Assembly (NCBI GenBank): GCA_002432425.1
Contig: DJEL01000032.1
Coordinates: 8,643 to 62,346 of the forward strand
Length of the DNA: 53,704 bases
Reading direction: 5' to 3'
Origin: Lachnospiraceae bacterium UBA5899
GTDB lineage: Bacteria; Bacillota; Clostridia; Lachnospirales; Lachnospiraceae
Positions 8,044 through 16,144 of the stretch are shown here, one piece after another (the stretch's first letter is position 1; the number at the start of each line of letters is the position of its first letter). The translations under genes and the position numbers were made by a program. The notes beneath the pieces are model-generated. The model saw nothing but the letters and a program-made list of their open reading frames with translations. It ran no database searches and had not been told where the DNA came from.

Positions 8044-9057
8044 ATGAGTGAAATAACCTATACCTGCGAAATTCCTGCAGCCCATATGCAGAAAATTTTC
8101 GGGGAAAATGACAGATATATCCAGAAGCTGGAAAAAGACCTTTCCGTTGTGGTTTCTGATAGGAACGGAGAGCTCCGCATCACAGGAGAAGAAAGCAAGG
8201 TCAAAAGATGCGTGGACATTTTGACGGAGCTTCAAAAAGCCTCTTCTCTTGGCGGCGATATTGAGGAACAGAAAGTGGATTATGCCATAGCTCTTTCCGA
8301 AGAAGAACAGACGGAAGCGCTGGGGGAAATCGACAGGGATTTGATTTGCCACACCATTAACGGTAAGCCCATTAAGCCCAAGACCTTAGGACAGAAGGCG
8401 TATGTGGATGCTATCCGGAAAAACATGATTGTGTTCGGCTTAGGCCCCGCCGGTACCGGCAAGACCTACCTTGCCATGGCAATGGCGATTACCGCTTTTA
8501 AGAGGGACGAAGTAAGCCGTATTATCCTGACAAGACCCGCCATTGAAGCGGGAGAGAAGTTAGGCTTCCTGCCGGGTGATTTACAGAGCAAGGTGGACCC
8601 GTACCTGCGTCCGCTTTACGATGCCCTGTATCAGATTATGGGAGCGGAAACCTTTGCCAAAAACATGGAAAAGGGACTGATTGAAGTGGCGCCCCTTGCC
8701 TATATGAGAGGACGTACCCTGGACAATGCCTACATTATTTTAGACGAAGCCCAGAACACCACACCGGCGCAGATGAAGATGTTTTTAACCCGAATCGGTT
8801 TCGGTTCCAAGGTCATTGTGACCGGCGACTCTTCCCAGAAGGATTTGCCGAGGGATGCCAAATCGGGACTGGATGTGGCACAGAAGGTATTGAAAAACAT
8901 AGACGATATTGCTTTCTGCAATCTGACCAGCAAGGACGTGGTAAGACATCCTCTGGTGCAGAAGATTGTCAAGGCTTACGAGGACTACGAAAGCCATACG
9001 GAAAAACGGCAGGAAAGAGTAAAGTACAGGATTTCAAGGGATGGACGCAGAAAATAA
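8044..9057 (+). CDS. phoH: PhoH family protein (PhoH/YqfE-type ATPase)
   Basis: 337 residues. An N-terminal KH-like RNA-binding region (about 1-90) precedes a P-loop NTPase with Walker A GPAGTGKT (134-141) and Walker B YIILDEAQNT (about 231-240). This is the PhoL/PhoH form found beside ybeY in most bacteria and is linked to RNA metabolism and ribosome maturation. The length matches the family. It overlaps the next gene by 17 bases and heads the phoH - PgpH-like - ybeY run. Confidence 0.92.
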   Translation: MSEITYTCEIPAAHMQKIFGENDRYIQKLEKDLSVVVSDRNGELRITGEESKVKRCVDILTELQKASSLGGDIEEQKVDYAIALSEEEQTEALGEIDRDLICHTINGKPIKPKTLGQKAYVDAIRKNMIVFGLGPAGTGKTYLAMAMAITAFKRDEVSRIILTRPAIEAGEKLGFLPGDLQSKVDPYLRPLYDALYQIMGAETFAKNMEKGLIEVAPLAYMRGRTLDNAYIILDEAQNTTPAQMKMFLTRIGFGSKVIVTGDSSQKDLPRDAKSGLDVAQKVLKNIDDIAFCNLTSKDVVRHPLVQKIVKAYEDYESHTEKRQERVKYRISRDGRRK

Positions 9058-10237
9058 AAAGAAGGAACCGGTTTATCTTATAAACAGCATACTGATTGTT
9101 ATAACCGTGCTTCTGGTTACGGCGGGAGGCTTCTTAAAGCATGCCGGCGGAGCAGAGCTTTTGCGGAACGCCATTCTGGCGGGCACCGGAGCGTTCCTGA
9201 CCTGCTTTTTTTCTCTTTCGGAAAAGGACAGGCTTTCTGAAGAAAATGCTTCTCCTGCGTGGACAAGCCGTTTTGCCGTCAGCTACGGTATCTGTCTTGC
9301 GGTTTCGTTATGCTGTGCGTTTCTGCCGCCTGCGGGCTGGCCGTTTTTAGTGGTATTTGTGATGATGTCCCTGTTTGGCGGCTTTCTGCCCGGCATCTGC
9401 GGGGGGATAAGCTATCTTACCTTTTCCGTGCTGCTTGCGGGAGCTGACGTCAGTATCTTTGCTTTGTATATGCTCACCGGACTGCTGGGAGCCTGTCTGT
9501 TTTCCCGTCTGGACGAAAAATACCGGATTGCCTTGCCGCTTTTTGTTTCCTTAAGCTTTTTATTTGCGGCGGAAACCGCCTGCGTGGTGCTGTTTGCCAA
9601 TGAAACCTTAAAGTGGGAGCTGTTTTTAATTCCGGCATTGAACGTGATTATCAGCCTCATTCTTCTTCTGATTTTACTCAAGGTGTATTCCGGTATGGAG
9701 ATTTTCAAATACCGGATAAAATATCTGGAAATCAACGACCAGGAGTTTGAACTGCTGGTAAATATCAAAGAAAAAGATAAAAATGCGTATTACCGGGCGG
9801 TGCATGGGGCGTATTTTTCGGAGCGGATTGCGCAGGTGCTTTCCCTGGATGCCGCTGCGGCAAAGACCGCCGCATATTATGCAAACGCCGGGATTTTATA
9901 TGAGGAGCCGGAGAAGGCTTTGGAGGATGTGTTTGTATCCTACGGTTTTCCACCGTATGCCAGACAGCTTCTGCGGGAGCTTACCGGTAAAAACAACGAT
10001 ATCCGCCACAAGGAAGCGGCAGTGGTTTACATGGCGGATGCGGTAATCAGCTCCATCCTGTATCTGTTTGAGAAAAAGCAGGATACGAAAATAGACTATG
10101 CGGCCGTTATCGAAACGGTCTTTCAGAAAAAATGGGAGTCCGGCAGCTTACAGAACAGTGAGCTGACCTTTGCGGAGTGGAACCGAATGAAAAAAATCTT
10201 TAAGGAGGAAAAATTATATTATGACTTCCTACGTTGA
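9041..10237 (+). CDS. Shortened PgpH-like 7TM protein with degenerate HD domain
   Basis: 398 residues. About seven hydrophobic segments (roughly 12-215) are followed by a cytoplasmic domain (about 235-398). Position between phoH and ybeY is that of yqfF/pgpH, the cyclic-di-AMP phosphodiesterase, and the C terminus (SGSLQNSELTFAEWNRMKKI, about 360-379) resembles the end of that family. Two things are missing. The roughly 400-residue extracellular HDED domain is absent. The metal-binding HD motif (YHDIGK in active enzymes) reads YYANAGIL (279-286), and no HHGT motif follows. One histidine (H255) and an AD pair (ADAVISS) remain. It is probably a pseudoenzyme with a regulatory or scaffold role. 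Start 9041 rests on the conserved overlap; its Shine-Dalgarno is weak. Confidence 0.7.
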   Translation: MDAENKKKEPVYLINSILIVITVLLVTAGGFLKHAGGAELLRNAILAGTGAFLTCFFSLSEKDRLSEENASPAWTSRFAVSYGICLAVSLCCAFLPPAGWPFLVVFVMMSLFGGFLPGICGGISYLTFSVLLAGADVSIFALYMLTGLLGACLFSRLDEKYRIALPLFVSLSFLFAAETACVVLFANETLKWELFLIPALNVIISLILLLILLKVYSGMEIFKYRIKYLEINDQEFELLVNIKEKDKNAYYRAVHGAYFSERIAQVLSLDAAAAKTAAYYANAGILYEEPEKALEDVFVSYGFPPYARQLLRELTGKNNDIRHKEAAVVYMADAVISSILYLFEKKQDTKIDYAAVIETVFQKKWESGSLQNSELTFAEWNRMKKIFKEEKLYYDFLR

Positions 10238-10727
10238 AAATGAAACAGAGATTACATTTCCGTTTTCGGAAGAAGAAATCCTTGATAAAGTAGCGGATGC
10301 GGTGCTTCTGCAGGAAGGATGTCCTTATGAGGCGCAGGTAAATCTTCTCATTACGGACAACGAAGGCATCCGTACCTACAATGCCTCCTACCGTCAGATT
10401 GACCGTGCTACGGACGTGCTTTCCTTTCCCAATCTGGATTTTGAAACTCCGGCGGATTTTTCCCACTTAGAAGAGCACGAAGCGGATTATTTTGACCCGG
10501 AAAGCGGGGAGCTGCTTTTGGGCGATATTATTCTTTCGGCTGACAAAGTAAAGGAGCAGGCGGAAAGCTACGGACACTCCGAACTCAGGGAATTTGCCTT
10601 TTTAATTGCACACAGCATGCTGCATTTATGCGGTTATGACCATATGGAGCCGGAAGAAGCCAAAGTTATGGAAGCCAAGCAGGAAGATGTGCTGGCGGGC
10701 TTACATATCACCAGAGAAGAAAGGTAA
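10221..10727 (+). CDS. ybeY: Endoribonuclease YbeY (16S rRNA 3'-end maturation)
   Basis: 168 residues. The zinc-binding motif HSMLHLCGYDH (about 132-142) is the H-x3-H-x5-H signature of YbeY, a single-strand endonuclease involved in 16S rRNA 3' processing and ribosome quality control. An upstream stretch with DRATDVLSFP (about 56-65) is also typical. It overlaps the PgpH-like gene by 17 bases, with AAGGAGG at 10201-10207 inside that gene. Many Firmicutes follow ybeY with dgkA, cdd and era; here a flippase gene follows. Confidence 0.93.
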   Translation: MTSYVENETEITFPFSEEEILDKVADAVLLQEGCPYEAQVNLLITDNEGIRTYNASYRQIDRATDVLSFPNLDFETPADFSHLEEHEADYFDPESGELLLGDIILSADKVKEQAESYGHSELREFAFLIAHSMLHLCGYDHMEPEEAKVMEAKQEDVLAGLHITREER

Positions 10728-10734
10728 GAACGGC

Positions 10735-12375
10735 ATGATAAAAAGTGAAATCAGAAGAAAAAGATGGGATTTATGCATTTCCCTGATTGGGTTGTTTACC
10801 ATCGGTCTTTTAAGCAATGTGATAAAAAAGGACGGCATCGCGGATTTTTCCTTTATCTATGAGTTGTTTGCCGTCATAAGCAGTCTGTTTTTATGCTGGC
10901 TGCCGGAGTATCTGTTCCGTATGATACGTTCCCGGATGACAAAGGAGCAGTTCAAAAATGCCGGAAAAGTCTGGAAAACCATGTTTGTTTACACAGCGGT
11001 CATCGGCGTTCTGGGAAGTCTTTTCTTCTATATTCTGTCTAAGATTATGGAAAGTCACAGAGGTTTCTTGGGTGAGTACACCTACCTTGCCATGCGCAAT
11101 TTTGCCATTGTTTTTCTGCTTTCTTCTTTTGTGCAGGCGTTTTACGGGTATTTTCAGGGAATGGGCACCGGAATGCCCAAGCTTTTATCCGGTGTGCTTC
11201 TGCAGATTTTAGGTATTCCGTTTATTTTACTGTTTGCCCGTAAGGAATACGCTTATGGAGAGAAGGCGGGAAAGCTTTTGCAGAATGACAGTCTTGCCGG
11301 CAATTACGGCAGCATGGGTGCGGTAAGAGGCTACCTGCTCATGTATGGACTGATGCTTTTGTTCCTGGTACTTCTGTATCTTCTTTTTCTGAAGAGAAAT
11401 AAGCGGAACAAAGAGGGCATGCGCCTGTCCGAGGACGGCAAGGATATTCTTGTGAATGCCGCAAAGACCGAATGGACGGGAGCCCTGACGCGGATGCTTG
11501 TAAGAGGCTTTGTATTTGCGGGACTTCTTCTTTTTTATCAGGTGAGCAGAAGCGGTCCGGCTGCCGTGGAAACGGAGGCTGTTACGTATACGGAATTTTC
11601 CGATTTCGGTATTTATTACGGTAACTTTCTGGTGCTTATGGGAATGGAAACTCTTATTCTGTTAATGCTTACCGTTCCGGCACGTTTGGAATGGGTACAG
11701 GCTTACCGGAAGGAAGAGAAGCGCAATATGCAGCAGCTCGGTTCGGTTTCCGTGCTGACACTGTTTTTGTCCGGCTTTTTCTTTACGGCTTACAATGCGG
11801 TGATTCCCGGCTGTCTGGCAGAAACGTTCTTCGGAAAAGGAGAGCATACGTTACTGGTGCTGATGTTACGGGCGGGCTGCCTGCTTCCCATGTTTTTAGC
11901 CGCCGGCATCTTTTTCCTGTATATTCTCAGGGATACCGGCAGACAGAAGATGGCGCTGCTTTGTACACTCGGTGCTTTTGCCGGATTTGTGCTGACCGTT
12001 TCTGTCTGCTTAAAGAGCATGAACGGAAATGTCATGGCACTGGTAGTCGGTACGCTGGTATTTGCCGTAATTTTAGCACTTTCCACGGCGCTTTTGGTAC
12101 ACCGGTACATGATTATCTGCATAGAATGGGTGCGTATGGTGCTGATGCCCCTGATTTCCGCAGGCTTAACGGCGGGAGCGCTGTTTGCCCTGACAAAGGC
12201 AATGGCTTCCTTATCCGTAGGATTTTTAGCCCTGCTGATTTCTTTGGCAGTGGGTTTTGTCCTGTATGTCTTTTTACTTTTGTTTTTACGTTGTATCCGG
12301 AAGAAAGACCTTGTGTGCTTCCCCTTGGGTAAAGTAATCGGAAAGGTGGCAAACCGCGCAAATCTTCTTTCCTAA
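10735..12375 (+). CDS. SpoVB/MurJ-like polysaccharide flippase (MOP superfamily)
   Basis: 546 residues with 12-14 hydrophobic segments. GYFQGMGTGMPKLLSGVLLQ (about 148-167) and the later YGSMGAVRGYLL segment resemble the SpoVB/MurJ/Wzx branch of the MOP exporters, which flip lipid-linked saccharides such as lipid II across the membrane. I chose ATG 10735 because it follows the ybeY stop by 7 bases. The open frame reaches back into ybeY, but that stretch is a shadow. Identity within the branch (spore cortex versus exopolysaccharide) is not resolved. Confidence 0.72.
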   Translation: MIKSEIRRKRWDLCISLIGLFTIGLLSNVIKKDGIADFSFIYELFAVISSLFLCWLPEYLFRMIRSRMTKEQFKNAGKVWKTMFVYTAVIGVLGSLFFYILSKIMESHRGFLGEYTYLAMRNFAIVFLLSSFVQAFYGYFQGMGTGMPKLLSGVLLQILGIPFILLFARKEYAYGEKAGKLLQNDSLAGNYGSMGAVRGYLLMYGLMLLFLVLLYLLFLKRNKRNKEGMRLSEDGKDILVNAAKTEWTGALTRMLVRGFVFAGLLLFYQVSRSGPAAVETEAVTYTEFSDFGIYYGNFLVLMGMETLILLMLTVPARLEWVQAYRKEEKRNMQQLGSVSVLTLFLSGFFFTAYNAVIPGCLAETFFGKGEHTLLVLMLRAGCLLPMFLAAGIFFLYILRDTGRQKMALLCTLGAFAGFVLTVSVCLKSMNGNVMALVVGTLVFAVILALSTALLVHRYMIICIEWVRMVLMPLISAGLTAGALFALTKAMASLSVGFLALLISLAVGFVLYVFLLLFLRCIRKKDLVCFPLGKVIGKVANRANLLS

Positions 12376-12390
12376 ATGAATAAACTGCTT

Positions 12391-12456
12391 AAATAAGCTG
12401 ATACTTGTATATATGGAGTGAGAGCGATGAAACATATAAAAAGTATCAGTTTATTT
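12391..12456 (+). promoter_or_regulatory. Long stem enclosing the RBS and start of the BofC-like gene
   Basis: Bases 12391-12406 pair with 12441-12456 over 16 positions, 15 Watson-Crick and one G-U. The core is CTGATACTT with AAGTATCAG. The 34-base loop holds GGAG (12414-12417) and the ATG at 12427. It is followed by T-rich sequence. It may control translation or be a protein-binding palindrome. Confidence 0.5.
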
Positions 12457-13077
12457 TTGACTTATACCCTGTTAATTATGATTTTGGGATTTTTCTCCGG
12501 TGTGGCGGTCATCTGCCGGGTGCAGGAGAAAAACGCCGGCAGGGAAAAAATGTCCGTACAGGAAACATTGCCGATTGAGAGGCAGGAAATTGTCCTTTCG
12601 AGAAATGAGATGCCGGTAAACGGCGCCGATGAGGACACTTTGTCCGCGGATACGGACTACGTGCTGGAAGAGCACGATAAAAAAAGAGAAACCACGGTGG
12701 AGAGTGTGGGAAAGGTTCCCCAGGCATATCTTGGCATGAACCGGGAAGAGTTTGTGGCAGCCATGGAGCGCTACGAGGCTTCTCCGCCGTTGTCGGAGTT
12801 AGAAAGAGGCTTTACCGGACTGGAGGTGCTTTCTTTTTCCGGGGAACGGGTGGTCATCCGCATGGACTATGTGTATGTGGAACCCACCAAAAGCTTTTAC
12901 CTGAATTTGTCGGACGGAAAAATTGTGGTTTTGTGCGACGACAGGGAAACGGTTTACCAGTACACGGAAATCGAGGCGGACAGGCTGCCGGAGGAGCTGC
13001 AGCGGGAGCTCATCATCGGCATGTATGTGGAAAACGAAGAAGCCCTGTACCGTTTTCTCGAAACCTACAGCAGCTAA
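12427..13077 (+). CDS. Membrane-anchored BofC-like protein (uncertain)
   Basis: 216 residues from ATG 12427; a GTG at 12418 would add three residues but lies right on the GGAG. One N-terminal membrane anchor (about 7-32) leads into a polar linker and a C-terminal extracytoplasmic domain (about 90-216). The final part (LPEELQRELIIGMYVENEEA, then LYRFLETYSS) resembles the C-terminal domain of BofC, which checks pro-sigma-K processing in Bacillus spores. The resemblance is by eye and weak. The upstream flippase-like gene and the nearby yqfCD would fit a sporulation role. Confidence 0.5.
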   Translation: MKHIKSISLFLTYTLLIMILGFFSGVAVICRVQEKNAGREKMSVQETLPIERQEIVLSRNEMPVNGADEDTLSADTDYVLEEHDKKRETTVESVGKVPQAYLGMNREEFVAAMERYEASPPLSELERGFTGLEVLSFSGERVVIRMDYVYVEPTKSFYLNLSDGKIVVLCDDRETVYQYTEIEADRLPEELQRELIIGMYVENEEALYRFLETYSS

Positions 13078-13125
13078 AAGCTGCAGGTTATGAAAAGCCG
13101 GAAGGTTACGGGATGCCTGTAGCTT
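13070..13125 (+). other. Two competing hairpins after the BofC-like gene
   Basis: GCAGCT-AAA-AGCTGC (13070-13084) is a 6-bp hairpin spanning the stop codon. AAGCTGCAGG (13078-13087) can instead pair with CCTGTAGCTT (13116-13125), 10 bp with one wobble. The two are mutually exclusive. No T-run follows the second, so it is not a standard terminator. Confidence 0.35.
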
Positions 13126-13147
13126 AGGGAATGATAGAGGTAGAAAC

Positions 13148-14383
13148 ATGAAAATAGCGGTTATCGGAGGCGGCGCTTCCGGGCTGATGGCTGCCGTCAC
13201 GGCGGCGGATGCCGGAGCGGACGTCACTATATATGAACGAAATGACCGAGTGGGAAAAAAGATACTGGCAACCGGCAACGGCAAATGCAATTTTTCCAAC
13301 CGGCAAATGTCCATAGAACAGTATTACGGCAGTGATTTACGTATCCCTGCCCAAATTCTTGAGGATTTTACCCCGGAGGATGCCGTCCGTTTTTTTGAAC
13401 GGGCGGGCATGTTAAGCCGGGAGAAAAACGGGTATCTTTATCCGTATTCGGAACAGGCGTCCACGGTGCTGGATATTTTCCGTATCCTCTTAAAGAAAAA
13501 ACAAATCCGCACCGTAACGGACAGCATGGTAAGCAGTATCCGGCAGAAAAACGGAATGCTTACGGTTTTAAGCAAAACCGAAAACGAAACCGCAAAGGAA
13601 AGCTATGACCGGGTTATTGTCTGCTGTGGCGGCAAGGCGGCGCCGAAAACCGGTTCCGACGGCAACGGCTTTTCCCTGCTTTCCGCCCTGGGACATACCG
13701 TAGTGCCGGTGGTTCCCGCGCTGGTGCAGCTTAAGGCAAAGGAACCCTTCTTAAAATCCATTTCCGGTGTGCGTGCGGAATGCCGGCTGACCCTTCTTAT
13801 AAACGGCAAAAAAGCAGGGGAAGAAAGCGGAGAGATGCAGTTTACCGATTACGGTATTTCCGGCATCGTAACCTTCCAGTTAAGCCGACTGGCGTCCTAT
13901 GCCGTGGCAGAGGGTAAAAAGACAGAAGCCTACATAGATTTGTTTCCACGAATGAGCGAAGAGACTTTTACTCATACCATGCGGGAGAGAGAGAAAAACG
14001 GAAGCGGCGCCATGACGGCGGAAGAATTCTTTACCGGACTTTTGAACAAAAAGGTAACACAGCTTTTCTTAAAGCTTTCCGGCATTGCACCCGATACGCC
14101 CCTTAAAAAAATAACACCGGAAAAGAGAGCGCAGTTTTATGCGTACTGTAAAAAATTTGCCGTTACCATAACCGGCACCAACAGTTTTGACCAGGCACAG
14201 GTCAGCGCCGGCGGCGTGCCTTTTTCGGAAGTAAACGCACAGCTTGCCTCCAAAAAGGTGCCGGGACTATATCTTGCCGGAGAAATCCTCGATATTGACG
14301 GCAAATGCGGCGGCTACAACCTGCACTGGGCATGGGCATCCGGCTATACGGCGGGTAAACAGGCAGCCCAGACGCATAAGTAA
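13148..14383 (+). CDS. HI0933/YhiN-family FAD-dependent oxidoreductase (BaiN-like)
   Basis: 411 residues. The dinucleotide-binding motif is AVIGGGASGLMAA (about 4-16), followed by the family-specific GNGKCNFSN (about 44-52). The C terminus has GEILDIDGKCGGYNLHWAWA (about 378-397), which is diagnostic of the HI0933 flavoprotein family. Some members are named BaiN for a proposed role in bile-acid reduction; most are uncharacterised, so the substrate here is unknown. The start follows a GAGG about 8 bases upstream. A hairpin sits just after its stop. Confidence 0.85.
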   Translation: MKIAVIGGGASGLMAAVTAADAGADVTIYERNDRVGKKILATGNGKCNFSNRQMSIEQYYGSDLRIPAQILEDFTPEDAVRFFERAGMLSREKNGYLYPYSEQASTVLDIFRILLKKKQIRTVTDSMVSSIRQKNGMLTVLSKTENETAKESYDRVIVCCGGKAAPKTGSDGNGFSLLSALGHTVVPVVPALVQLKAKEPFLKSISGVRAECRLTLLINGKKAGEESGEMQFTDYGISGIVTFQLSRLASYAVAEGKKTEAYIDLFPRMSEETFTHTMREREKNGSGAMTAEEFFTGLLNKKVTQLFLKLSGIAPDTPLKKITPEKRAQFYAYCKKFAVTITGTNSFDQAQVSAGGVPFSEVNAQLASKKVPGLYLAGEILDIDGKCGGYNLHWAWASGYTAGKQAAQTHK

Positions 14384-14387
14384 AAAA

Positions 14388-14411
14388 CTTCTGTGAAAGA
14401 CTTCACGGAAG
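14388..14411 (-). terminator. Hairpin with a minus-strand T-run after the HI0933-family gene
   Basis: CTTCTGTGAA (14388-14397) pairs with TTCACGGAAG (14402-14411), 10 bp including one wobble, with a 4-base loop. On the + strand it is preceded by AAAAAA, so on the - strand the stem is followed by TTTTTT, the arrangement of an intrinsic terminator for antisense transcripts. On the + strand it is only an mRNA hairpin before the next ribosome-binding site. Confidence 0.45.
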
Positions 14412-14428
14412 GGGAAAGAAGATAATTC

Positions 14429-16048
14429 ATGATACGGATACAACAGTTAAAATTAACACCCGGCCAGCCAACCTCTCTTTTAAAGAAAAAGGTGGCGAAA
14501 ATCCTGCGGGTGCCGGAAGAAAAAATAGAGAAACTAAGCATTGAAAAGAAATCCATAGATGCCAGAAAAAAGCCGGAGCTTTACTTTATCTATACGGTGC
14601 TGGTGCAGGTAAGCGGCGAAAAACAGATTTTGAAAAACTGTCACGACAAGCAGGTAAGCCTTGCGGAACCGGAGGGATATCATTTTCCGAAGGTATCTTT
14701 CCCGGAAGGAACAAAGCACCCGGTGGTCATCGGTATGGGACCTGCGGGACTTTTCTGCGCCTATTTTCTGGCGTGCGCCGGTCTTAAGCCCGTGGTGCTG
14801 GAACGCGGCAGGGATGTGGATAACAGACAGGCGGACGTAGAGAAATTCTGGAAGACCGGTTTCTTAAAGCCCGACTCCAACGTGCAGTTCGGAGAAGGCG
14901 GCGCCGGTACGTTTTCCGACGGTAAATTAAATACACTGGTCAAAGATAAATACGGCAGAAACAAAGAGGTGCTCCGTCTGTTTGTGAAATTCGGTGCACC
15001 GGAAGCCATTCTTTATGAGAACAAGCCCCACATCGGTACGGACATCCTGCGGGACGTGGTAAAAAACATGCGGCAGGAAATCATCCGTCTGGGCGGCGAA
15101 GTGCGGTTTGAAAGCTGCGTAACGGATATCCTGACGGAAAACGGAGCCGTTGCCGGGGTAAAAATTAACGGGGAAGAGGTGCTGCCTGTAAGAACCGTGA
15201 TACTGGCTCCCGGCCACAGTGCCAGGGATACGTTTGCCATGCTTCTTAAAAAGAGTGTGCCCATGGAAGCCAAGCCCTTTGCGGTGGGCGTCCGTGCCGA
15301 GCATTCCCAGCAGATGATAAATGACAGCCAGTACGGGAAAAACTGTCCCTACGACCTCCCGGCTGCCACTTACAAGGTGGCGGAAAAGGCAGAGGACGGT
15401 AAGGGCGTGTATTCCTTCTGTATGTGCCCCGGCGGCTATGTGGTAAATGCTTCCTCGGAGCCCGGACATCTCTGCGTCAACGGCATGAGCTACAGCGACA
15501 GAGGCGGTAAAAATGCCAACAGCGCCATCATCGTTACCATAAACCCGGAGGACTACGGGGATTTATCGCCGTTATCCGGTGTGGCTTTTCAGCGGGAACT
15601 GGAAAAAAGAGCGTATGAACTCTGCCAGGGAAAAATCCCGGTGCAGACTTATGAAAGCTTCCGGAAAAGAACGGAAGGAAAGGAAGCGGACCCCCAAGAC
15701 GGCATGACCTTCCTGCCTGCCATGAAGGGCGAATACGGCTGGGCGGATTTGACCGGCATTTTCCCTTCCTTTTTGGCAAAAGACCTTGTTTCCGGCATGG
15801 AAAAATTCGGACGTAAAATAAAAGGCTTTGATAGGGGCGACACGTTGTTTTCCGGTGTGGAAAGCCGTACATCCTCCCCTGTTCGGATTTTAAGGGACGA
15901 TGCGTCCTTGGAGGCATCCGTAAAGGGGCTGTTCCCCTGCGGCGAGGGCGCCGGTTTTGCAGGCGGCATAACCTCCGCAGCCATGGATGGCATCAAAACC
16001 GCGGAGGCGGTTGTTAAGAGTCTGTCACAAGGGGAAAATGTACGTTGA
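14429..16048 (+). CDS. FAD-dependent dehydrogenase (COG2509-type)
   Basis: 539 residues. After an N-terminal ferredoxin-like region (about 1-90) comes a nucleotide-binding motif VVIGMGPAGLFCAYFLA (about 98-114). FGEGGAGTFSDGKLNT (about 151-166) and the C-terminal GEGAGFAGGITSAAMDG (about 507-523) are both characteristic of this uncharacterised flavoprotein family. It follows the HI0933-type gene by 45 bases, so two structurally different flavoproteins are adjacent and possibly co-transcribed. The proB promoter overlaps its stop codon. Function beyond FAD/NAD(P) redox chemistry is not known. Confidence 0.85.
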   Translation: MIRIQQLKLTPGQPTSLLKKKVAKILRVPEEKIEKLSIEKKSIDARKKPELYFIYTVLVQVSGEKQILKNCHDKQVSLAEPEGYHFPKVSFPEGTKHPVVIGMGPAGLFCAYFLACAGLKPVVLERGRDVDNRQADVEKFWKTGFLKPDSNVQFGEGGAGTFSDGKLNTLVKDKYGRNKEVLRLFVKFGAPEAILYENKPHIGTDILRDVVKNMRQEIIRLGGEVRFESCVTDILTENGAVAGVKINGEEVLPVRTVILAPGHSARDTFAMLLKKSVPMEAKPFAVGVRAEHSQQMINDSQYGKNCPYDLPAATYKVAEKAEDGKGVYSFCMCPGGYVVNASSEPGHLCVNGMSYSDRGGKNANSAIIVTINPEDYGDLSPLSGVAFQRELEKRAYELCQGKIPVQTYESFRKRTEGKEADPQDGMTFLPAMKGEYGWADLTGIFPSFLAKDLVSGMEKFGRKIKGFDRGDTLFSGVESRTSSPVRILRDDASLEASVKGLFPCGEGAGFAGGITSAAMDGIKTAEAVVKSLSQGENVR

Positions 16049-16073
16049 CGGATAAAAAAATATAAAGTAGAAT
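16045..16073 (+). promoter_or_regulatory. Sigma-A promoter of the proB operon
   Basis: TTGACG (16045-16050), 17 bases and TAGAAT (16068-16073) match the housekeeping consensus at 10 of 12 positions. The -35 overlaps the preceding stop codon. The leader of about 65 bases is too short for a T-box and shows no strong hairpin. Confidence 0.65.
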
Positions 16074-16144
16074 AGGTTTGCATGTAAAACAGGGAAAAAG
16101 AAAATACATTATACAGGTAATGGAAAGACACGGGGATTAAGGAA

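Noticed and set aside
10606..10734. N-terminal extension of the flippase frame into ybeY
   Set aside because: The extension overlaps the conserved YbeY zinc motif in another frame. ATG 10735 is a better start.
16074..16144. Possible T-box or other riboswitch before proB
   Set aside because: The leader is only about 65 bases and contains neither a T-box sequence nor a terminator hairpin.
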